DNA of 6,213 bases from NCBI GenBank assembly GCA_030040815.1, contig JASHSZ010000247.1, positions 1-6,213 on the forward strand, in the 5' to 3' direction. This document shows, piece after piece, positions 1 to 5,140 of this stretch (position 1 is its first letter; every line of letters starts with the position of its first letter). The notes under the pieces are model-generated. The model was not told where the DNA came from, searched no databases, and saw only the letters and a program-made list of their open reading frames with translations. Made by a program: the position numbers and the translations under genes. This DNA is from Streptosporangiaceae bacterium. Lineage in GTDB: Bacteria > Actinomycetota > Actinomycetes > Streptosporangiales > Streptosporangiaceae.

Positions 1-96
1 GAGGCCAGCGCCGGCGATGCCGAGCACCGTCGCGCCGACCGCTACCAGGCCGACAAGGGCCCGGCGGCGGCGGGACTTGGTGGGTTTGAGATACAT
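1..96 (-). CDS. Partial exported protein (N-terminal signal peptide only)
   Basis: Only the first 32 codons are visible and the gene runs off the low-coordinate edge. It starts at an ATG (96-94) preceded by a purine-rich AAGGA motif. The peptide begins MYLKPTKSRRRR, a strongly basic n-region. A hydrophobic stretch of about 20 Ala/Gly/Val/Leu residues follows. This is a typical actinobacterial Sec signal peptide or N-terminal membrane anchor. No cleavage site or lipobox is reached before the edge, so the mature protein is unknown. It lies in the same direction as the pst-like genes but 171 bases beyond the stop of the large exported protein, with a terminator-like hairpin between. It may therefore be a separate transcription unit or be reached by read-through. 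The start and signal peptide are seen directly; the protein's role is unknown. Confidence 0.72.
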   Translation of the reverse strand, partial: MYLKPTKSRRRRALVGLVAVGATVLGIAGAGL

Positions 97-106
97 GGAC
101 ACCTGT

Positions 107-111
107 TCCTT
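107..111 (-). promoter_or_regulatory. Ribosome-binding site of the partial exported gene
   Basis: On the minus strand this reads AAGGA within GGAAGGA, ending 10 nt before the ATG at 96-94. It supports that start and is the main evidence that the short open frame at the edge is a real gene. Confidence 0.6.
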
Positions 112-133
112 CCGTTCCCTGAGCGCACCGCCG

Positions 134-156
134 TGGTACGCCCGGTGCCCGTACCA
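134..156. repeat. Small inverted repeat in the intergenic gap (possible operator or hairpin)
   Basis: TGGTACG at 134-140 is repeated as its reverse complement CGTACCA at 150-156, with a 9-base spacer. It lies 38 to 60 bases upstream of the ATG of the partial exported gene. That is a plausible place for a promoter-proximal operator or a 5'-leader hairpin. I could not find a convincing -10/-35 pair around it. The symmetry is seen; any regulatory role is a guess. Confidence 0.3.
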
Positions 157-172
157 ACCTGCGTACGGACGT

Positions 173-201
173 CCCTGGCCGACCTCCCACACCAGCCAGG
201 G
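173..201 (-). repeat. Secondary inverted repeat downstream of the terminator-like hairpin
   Basis: CCCTGGC at 173-179 pairs with GCCAGGG at 195-201, leaving a 15-base loop. It sits just past the larger hairpin at 218-258 in the direction of transcription. It could be a second, weaker element of a tandem terminator or a chance repeat in G+C-rich sequence. Confidence 0.28.
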
Positions 202-217
202 CAGCTTCCGTGGAGAC

Positions 218-258
218 GTGCGGGGTGCCGCGGGCCGCCCGGTCGCGGCACCCCACAC
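218..258 (-). terminator. Probable intrinsic terminator hairpin of the pstA-pstS-large protein unit
   Basis: GGGGTGCCGCG at 222-232 and its perfect reverse complement CGCGGCACCCC at 244-254 form an 11-bp, mostly G/C stem with an 11-base loop. Past one mismatch the stem gains three more pairs (218-220 with 256-258). It begins 9 bases after the stop codon of the large exported protein. No U-run follows, which is common for hairpin terminators in high-G+C actinobacteria. Position and stem strength make termination the best reading; mRNA 3'-end protection is the alternative. Confidence 0.6.
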
Positions 259-267
259 CGCGGCGCT

Positions 268-3200
268 TCACGGCCGCAGCCGATGCAGCCAGCGCGGCAC
301 CCGCGCGGAACGCAGCACCGTTCCGCCGGTGGCGCACGCAGCGCCGACGATCGCGACTGCCAGCAGGGCCCAGCGGATCGCGCCGACCGGCTGCCGCGGT
401 GTCGTAGTAGCCGCCAGTTCCGCCGCCGGCTCCTTGATCCCGTACTGCGACGAGGACGGGGTGGGCAACGCGCTGGCCTGGCTGAGCGTCGATGGGCTGC
501 TGGGCGTCGGCGTGCTGGAGCCGACCCTGGTGGGCAGCGGCGATGCGGTTGTCGGGGTGCCTGCGGCGGCCATCAGCTCCTCGGCGACGAGGTCCGCCTG
601 GTCCTTCAGCGAGGTGGTCAGCGGCAGGTAGCCCGGCGGCAGATCGCCGGGCGCCACGCCAGCGGTCTGGCCAGTTCCCGCCGCGTATTGGATCAAGGCG
701 GCGTAGTTCTGCAGAGCGGTCGCGCTCTGATCGGTCGGCACGGCGGCGTAGACGACGTCTGTGAGCGGGTAGCCGCCGCTGCCGGGGCTAGCGGGGTTGA
801 CCTCCAGCAGCCCGGCGCTGTCTTTCGTCGCCGAGTCGAGCGCCGTCGTCAGGCTCGCGGTGCTGGGCCCCACACAGTTGCTGCCGTCGTCGTCACACAG
901 CTCCGCGTCAATCAGGCCGTCCGCAGCCAGGTCCGGAGTGTCGGAGATAGCCCACATGAATACGTGCCCAGGCTGCTCAATTCCGACCTTGTCCCAGTAA
1001 CCAGCCGAGCCGTCCGGCGCTTGAATGTTGATATCCCAGCTGGTCCTCGCGGTGTTGTCCCCGGTGAGCACCAACTGCGCGGCGTTCTGGTAGCTGTTGG
1101 CGTAGGGCAGCAGGTCCAGCGAGGCCTTCGACTCTATCTTGGCTGTGTTCACCGACGTGCCCGTAGCCGTCGCCGTAGTCTGCGTCTGACCCTGAGGAAG
1201 CGAGGCGAGCACGGACTCGGTGGCGGTTCCTGTCGTCGACGGGTTGTAGGCGCCATCATTTGTCGGCGTGAACTTCGCCGTCAGCGCCACGTCACCCGCA
1301 GCGCTGAACGAAGTCGTGAACGTCGCAGTCCCCGTCGTCGACAGTGGCAGCGGGGTGGAGTTGAGCGCCGTGCTGCCTTCGTAGAAGGTGACGGTCCCGG
1401 TCGGCACGGTGCCGTCTAGAGCCGTCACGGTGGCTGTCAGCGTGACGGGGCAGCTGGCGACAGGCGCGGAAGACTTGGCGGAACAGCCGTTCGCGCCGGT
1501 CTCCGCGGGAGAAGGACTGACAGACAGCGCCGTGGTGGTATTGACATTAAGCTCCAGGACGCCGGTGTAGGCGCGCGGGAATGAGTCGGTCGCCGGGGCT
1601 TTGCCAAGGTTGAGCGTGACGTAGTCCGGATCCACTGTCGGCGCGCCGGCGATCGTGGTGCCGTCCAGCCACTCGTCTGTGGTCTTGTCCGACTGGATCC
1701 ACTCCCAGACCGACTGGTTGAGCGCGGAGTGATCCTCGGTGAGCAGGGGCGCTTCCGTGCCACCCTGGCCGACGATCTCGGGGTTGAGCGCATCGAACTG
1801 CGGGTCACCAGAGATGTTCGGAGGGTTGCTCTGCGCCCACGCCGGTCCGTCCTCGGGCAGCCCGGTTGCCGGTGTGGGGTAGTAGTCAGGCAGATCCCAG
1901 ATGTAACTCTGGGTAAGTGCCCGAGCCAGTACCTCCGGGGTCAGCTTGATCGGGGTGGTGACATAACCCTTCGGCTGATTGATGTTGAAGCCGAAACCTA
2001 GCGCGGTGACGGCGACCGGCGCATACAAGATGGGGGGCAGCGTGATGCTGGGTTTGCCGTCTCGGGCCGCTTCGCTGCCGATCGGTATAGTCGTGAAGGC
2101 TAGGCCGATGCCACTGCTTGAGTTGGCTAGCGCCTGGGTGCTGGCGGACTCCGTCGTAGCGGAGTAGCCGTAGATCGCGGCGCAGTTCGCCTGCGTGTTC
2201 AGCGCGATTTGCCAGGACTGTACGGCGCGGGCGACAACCTGGGTGCCGACGGTCTCCGTCTCCTTGGTGCCGATGGGGCAGAAACTTGGCACCGACGCAA
2301 AGTCGAGGTGGATCTGGATGCGCTGCGCCCAGTTGGAGGCGTCGAGCGGTGAGGTAGTAATCCCCGTTATGCCCTCGGCGATCTGGTACCCGTTCGGCTC
2401 GTACTGGCCGCGCGGCACGATGACCAGCCAGCAGCCGCGTGCCTGGCCGTCGGCCTCCGGCTGGCCGCAGCCAAGGCCGGGTGCGCCGACACCGGTGAGG
2501 GTCTCGAACTGCGCCTCACCGTCCCCGGCGGCGTTGGTCACGGCCTCCTGGATCTCGTCGCTGTTGAACTCGTTGTAGTACTGGCTGGTCGCTTGCTGCC
2601 CGTACGCCGGGTCGCTCGGATCGTTGACCGGGACGAAGGGGACGGTGAACGTGCCCGTAGCCTGGCCTGTAGGCGCGATGTGGGGCGGATTCGCGTCGGT
2701 GGGTTCCTCGGGGTCGCATCCGTCGAAGGCAGGGTCGTGCTGCTCGCTGAAGATCCCGGCCGGCGGGCTCGCCTCCGCCCCAGGAGCGCACAGGAGGCCG
2801 GTTCGGTCACCGAGGTCGCCATAACCATTAGCCGTCTCGGGCAGGCCCGCGCTTCCGTACTCGCAGTCTTCCGGGTTCGGCCCGGTGCTGGCATCGCCGT
2901 AGCACTCCATGATCTGCAGGAAGTTAGCCACCTGGGTGGTGCCAGCTCCGAACGTCGGCGTGCCGCCGGTCCACGACACCGTGATGCCCTGCTGGGTGAT
3001 GTCCTGCGTCTGGCTGACCGTGACCGAGAGGTTCTCGAAGTCCGCGTACATGAAACACAGCGGACCTGTGCCGGCGACAGTACACGGGTTTGGTGCAGGC
3101 TTGGCTGCTGCAGCGGCTGCTGCAGCGGCTGCTACAGCCGCCATCCGGTCGGCGTTCGGGGCGAGGTCGGTGGTGTCACTCGTGAGGGGCTGGTTACTGG

Positions 3201-3423
3201 AGTCCAGCAGACCCTGGTCCCAGTTCACGGTGATCGCTGAGTCGGTCGAGCCGATTCCGGTGATCTGGTCGTAGTTGTTGGTGGCCGCTCTGGCGGTGCC
3301 AGCGCCGGGCGGGCCGATGGCGACCAGGGTCGCTAGCGCGGCGACGGCCACAGCGGCGCCCGCCAGGCGCACACGCCTGCTAAGGCCGAACCGATCGGCC
3401 GCACGGCAGGCCGGCGCCGTCAC
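268..3423 (-). CDS. Large membrane-tethered exported protein: diverged PstS-like core with an inserted Ig-like domain
   Basis: It has 1051 residues from a GTG overlapping the pstS stop (GTGA), with GGGAG 7 nt upstream. Residues 1-46 are a signal peptide (basic n-region, Ala/Val core, cleavage near ARA/ATNN). Residues 47-380 are an extra region with a ten-alanine run (98-107) and eight cysteines that I cannot assign. From about 381 it follows the PstS fold. C382 and C414 match C44 and C72 of PstS, ALANSSSGIGLAFTTIP (431-447) sits where PstS has its VDFGASEIP segment, and IKLTPEVLARAL (492-503) matches PstS LRLSGAAIAGIF. Near 629-740 an Ig-like repeat (GTVPTGTVTFYEG, 671-683) interrupts this. 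The C-terminal PstS part resumes with C843/C850, YPL...VPT (885-897) and a GYLPL motif (931-935). A Pro/Ser/Thr stalk (955-1010), a membrane helix (about 1014-1036) and a basic tail follow. The PstS phosphate motifs are missing. The fold relation is my hand alignment; ligand and role are unknown. Confidence 0.85.
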   Translation of the reverse strand: MTAPACRAADRFGLSRRVRLAGAAVAVAALATLVAIGPPGAGTARAATNNYDQITGIGSTDSAITVNWDQGLLDSSNQPLTSDTTDLAPNADRMAAVAAAAAAAAAAKPAPNPCTVAGTGPLCFMYADFENLSVTVSQTQDITQQGITVSWTGGTPTFGAGTTQVANFLQIMECYGDASTGPNPEDCEYGSAGLPETANGYGDLGDRTGLLCAPGAEASPPAGIFSEQHDPAFDGCDPEEPTDANPPHIAPTGQATGTFTVPFVPVNDPSDPAYGQQATSQYYNEFNSDEIQEAVTNAAGDGEAQFETLTGVGAPGLGCGQPEADGQARGCWLVIVPRGQYEPNGYQIAEGITGITTSPLDASNWAQRIQIHLDFASVPSFCPIGTKETETVGTQVVARAVQSWQIALNTQANCAAIYGYSATTESASTQALANSSSGIGLAFTTIPIGSEAARDGKPSITLPPILYAPVAVTALGFGFNINQPKGYVTTPIKLTPEVLARALTQSYIWDLPDYYPTPATGLPEDGPAWAQSNPPNISGDPQFDALNPEIVGQGGTEAPLLTEDHSALNQSVWEWIQSDKTTDEWLDGTTIAGAPTVDPDYVTLNLGKAPATDSFPRAYTGVLELNVNTTTALSVSPSPAETGANGCSAKSSAPVASCPVTLTATVTALDGTVPTGTVTFYEGSTALNSTPLPLSTTGTATFTTSFSAAGDVALTAKFTPTNDGAYNPSTTGTATESVLASLPQGQTQTTATATGTSVNTAKIESKASLDLLPYANSYQNAAQLVLTGDNTARTSWDINIQAPDGSAGYWDKVGIEQPGHVFMWAISDTPDLAADGLIDAELCDDDGSNCVGPSTASLTTALDSATKDSAGLLEVNPASPGSGGYPLTDVVYAAVPTDQSATALQNYAALIQYAAGTGQTAGVAPGDLPPGYLPLTTSLKDQADLVAEELMAAAGTPTTASPLPTRVGSSTPTPSSPSTLSQASALPTPSSSQYGIKEPAAELAATTTPRQPVGAIRWALLAVAIVGAACATGGTVLRSARVPRWLHRLRP
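3103..3138 (-). repeat. Three tandem 12-bp units encoding a polyalanine run
   Basis: On the coding strand the unit GCTGCAGCAGCC occurs three times in a row. The first copy differs by one base (GTA for GCA), giving Val97 in the large exported protein. The result is Ala-Ala-Val followed by ten alanines just before Lys108. The unit is a multiple of three, so copy-number change would alter length without shifting the frame. It lies between the signal peptide and the first cysteine, probably as a flexible or helical spacer. Confidence 0.85.
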
Positions 3424-3435
3424 GGGCCCGCTCCC
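3420..3435 (-). promoter_or_regulatory. Coupled start of the large exported gene: GGGAG site and GTGA overlap
   Basis: GGGAG at 3435-3431 lies 7 nt before a GTG at 3423-3421, which overlaps the pstS stop TGA (3422-3420). This fixes the start of the large gene. The same frame is open upstream to 3789, but that extension would overlap pstS, reads as Arg/Gly-rich nonsense and would bury the signal peptide. Translational coupling to pstS is the natural inference. Confidence 0.8.
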
Positions 3436-5126
3436 GGTGACCCAGGCGGGTTGACGCGCTGTCGTCGGCGCCTGGCTGCCTGCGTGACGAGAGTCGGAAC
3501 GAGCGCCAGGCAGAGCAGCAGGGTCCCGGCCAGCGCCTTGAGGACGTCCTGCAGGCCGGGGCTCAGGCTGCTGACCGCGGCGGCCGATTGCGCACCGCTG
3601 ACCGGTCCTGGCGTCTGGGAGGACTGTATGTGGCCCGGCGCAGCGGCGCCCGCGCCCGCGCTCGCGCTCGCCTTGGCTGAGGCGCTCGTGCCCTTGGCGC
3701 CGCTCGTGCCAGTGCCGCTGGCCTGGGTACCCAGCGCGCTCGACTTGACCGGCGTGCTGGTCGTGGCACCACCGGTCGCCGCTTCGCACTGGGTCGACCC
3801 GGCCTTGTCACAGGCAGGCGGCTGCGGGTCCTCGGTGGCCAGCAGGTTCGTGCCGTTGGGCGTGAACGTCGGGTTATTGCACCCCTGGATCTCCGCAGAG
3901 GTCTCGGTGGGCACCTCGCTGCCGGGGATCCTTTGCAGTTGCTGGAAACCGGCCTCGACCAGGTTGATCGGCAGTGCTGAGTAGCCGAGCGCGTCGACCT
4001 GTGTCTGACCCTGGCACAGCAGGTAAGCACCGAAGGCGCCGAGCGTGTCGCCCTTTTGGGTAGTCATCCCGAGCGACGTATCCGTCGGCAGGATCATGTA
4101 CGAGTAGGACGACAGCTCGTACGTGCGCGGGTCGGGATCGGTGTAGACATTCGAGAGGTCCTGCGTCAGGTAGAGCGGGTTGTTAGTGGGGTTGCTACAG
4201 GCACCGGTGTCCGAGTCGCAGCCCACGATCTGCGCCTGCAGCAGCGACACCGCGACGTTCTCCGCGGTCGGCTCGGTGTAGTAGCCGGCCTGGTTCTCGA
4301 CCAGCGCGACCGGGAATCCGGTCTCTAGTGCATAGGAGTACTCGACGTACCCGATCGCGCCGTCGGCCTGCGCCTGGCTGACGTAACCGGACACGCCGAG
4401 ATCTCCGGCCTGGCCGACCATCGCCGAGCCCGGCAGCACCGGATAGGCGGAGGTCTGCGTGCACGGGCTGAAGCCCACCTTCGCGCAGTAATTCTTCCAG
4501 TCCGTGGGATACATGGCGAGCATCCACTCGGTGAACTCAGCCGTCGCACCCGAGCCGTCGGACCGCACCACCGGGACGATCTGCAGGTTCGGCATGGTCA
4601 GGCCGGGGTTGTCCTGCTGGATGATCGGGTTGTCCCAGTTCGTGATCACGCCGGTGAAGATGCCTGCGATCGCCGCACCGGACAGCCGCAGGTTGGTGAC
4701 CTGGGTCGTGCCGATCTTGAGGTTGTACATGAACGTGGTGCCGCCAGCGGTGTCCGGCATGTACGCGTAGCCGCGCTGCGTCGGCGCAGGGTCAGTGTTG
4801 TCGCCGTCCACCACGCCGTACGGGATCTCTGACGCGCCAAAGTCGACAGTGCCCTGCCCGAACTCCTGCCGACCCGACGTGGATCCGACGGCGGCGTAGC
4901 TGATCTGCATGCAGTACTGGCTCACGTTCGTGACCCAGGCGTCGATCGCGTTGGCCGACCAGGTCGAGCCCGCGCCGGTGATCGGAACGTAGGGGCAGCC
5001 GGCTAGGGCAGCGGCCGACGCCGATGGCGATGACACCAGCACCGTGCAGAGCACGGCTGAGGCTGCCCCCGCGAACCCCGCCAGCCGGCGCACCCGCGAT
5101 GCCCGACTCACACGCCGCCGCATCAC
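3420..5126 (-). CDS. pstS: PstS-family phosphate-binding protein with a C-terminal membrane anchor
   Basis: This is an extracytoplasmic binding protein that would capture phosphate and hand it to the PstA-containing ABC transporter. It has 568 residues from GTG (5126), or 567 from the adjacent ATG (5123). Residues 1-38 are a signal peptide (RRR start, hydrophobic 15-31, SASA end). The PstS core is clear: ITGAGSTW (49-56), GSTSG (81-85), VDFGASEIP (94-102), RSDGSGAT (188-195), IGYVEYSYAL (258-267) and GYSALP (381-386). The core ends near 400. A Cys-containing segment (410-450), a low-complexity Ser/Ala/Gly/Thr stalk (about 455-525), a hydrophobic helix (529-548) and the tail ARRRRQR follow. 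Most PstS proteins are shorter; in Gram-positives they are lipoproteins. LAGC (41-44) resembles a lipobox but lies well after the hydrophobic core. The Thr after GSG in canonical PstS is Ala194. The gene overlaps pstA and the large gene by GTGA. Family assignment is firm; phosphate specificity is likely. Confidence 0.93.
   Translation of the reverse strand: MMRRRVSRASRVRRLAGFAGAASAVLCTVLVSSPSASAAALAGCPYVPITGAGSTWSANAIDAWVTNVSQYCMQISYAAVGSTSGRQEFGQGTVDFGASEIPYGVVDGDNTDPAPTQRGYAYMPDTAGGTTFMYNLKIGTTQVTNLRLSGAAIAGIFTGVITNWDNPIIQQDNPGLTMPNLQIVPVVRSDGSGATAEFTEWMLAMYPTDWKNYCAKVGFSPCTQTSAYPVLPGSAMVGQAGDLGVSGYVSQAQADGAIGYVEYSYALETGFPVALVENQAGYYTEPTAENVAVSLLQAQIVGCDSDTGACSNPTNNPLYLTQDLSNVYTDPDPRTYELSSYSYMILPTDTSLGMTTQKGDTLGAFGAYLLCQGQTQVDALGYSALPINLVEAGFQQLQRIPGSEVPTETSAEIQGCNNPTFTPNGTNLLATEDPQPPACDKAGSTQCEAATGGATTSTPVKSSALGTQASGTGTSGAKGTSASAKASASAGAGAAAPGHIQSSQTPGPVSGAQSAAAVSSLSPGLQDVLKALAGTLLLCLALVPTLVTQAARRRRQRVNPPGSPGAGP
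3646..3672 (-). repeat. Degenerate hexanucleotide repeat in the PstS stalk
   Basis: The plus strand reads two GCGCCC units and then two GCGCTC units before GCC. On the coding strand this gives alternating Ala-Ser and Ala-Gly in the stalk between the PstS core and its membrane helix. It marks the linker as low-complexity sequence that may vary in length between strains. Confidence 0.6.
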
Positions 5127-5140
5127 AGCTCGTCTCCCTC
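5123..5140 (-). promoter_or_regulatory. Coupled start of pstS: GAGGGAG site and GTGA overlap
   Basis: GAGGGAG at 5140-5134 ends 7 nt before a GTG (5126-5124) that overlaps the pstA stop TGA (5125-5123). An ATG follows immediately (5123-5121), 10 nt from the same site, so either codon could start pstS. The choice changes the protein by one residue. The site lies inside the last codons of pstA, so pstS needs no promoter of its own here. Confidence 0.78.

Noticed and set aside
105..118. Direct GTTCC repeats as a PhoP (PHO box) site
   Set aside because: The repeats are 9 bases apart rather than 11, lack the CACCC part of the actinobacterial consensus, and largely overlap the ribosome-binding region of the minus-strand gene.
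316..610. Sortase (LPXTG) anchoring of the large protein
   Set aside because: The C-terminus has a hydrophobic helix and basic tail, but no LPXTG-type motif precedes it. LPTRVG at 963-968 does not fit, since Thr and Gly are not in the required positions. A plain transmembrane anchor is the simpler reading.
631..652. Perfect 8-bp hairpin (GCCCGGCG / CGCCGGGC) inside the large gene
   Set aside because: It lies within coding sequence for an Asp-Leu-Pro-Pro-Gly stretch, where GC-rich Gly and Pro codons readily give such symmetry. There is no U-run and no reason to expect termination there.
133..1419. Long open reading frame of 428 codons on the plus strand
   Set aside because: It lies antisense to the large exported gene. 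Its product is Arg/Gly-rich with no domain, as expected from frame shadows in very high-G+C sequence. The same applies to plus-strand frames at 2593-3240, 3451-3984 and 5024-5836.
3424..3789. N-terminal extension of the large gene to an ATG at 3789
   Set aside because: The extension would overlap pstS by more than 360 bases, has Arg/Gln/Gly-rich shadow-like composition, and would place about 120 residues before a clear signal peptide. The GTG at 3423 has a good ribosome-binding site and a GTGA overlap.
1180..4020. Shared QGQTQ string in PstS (372-376) and the large protein (744-748)
   Set aside because: The two copies fall at non-equivalent places in the fold: the PstS C-terminal helix versus the end of the Ig-like insertion. 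A five-residue match of common residues is probably chance.
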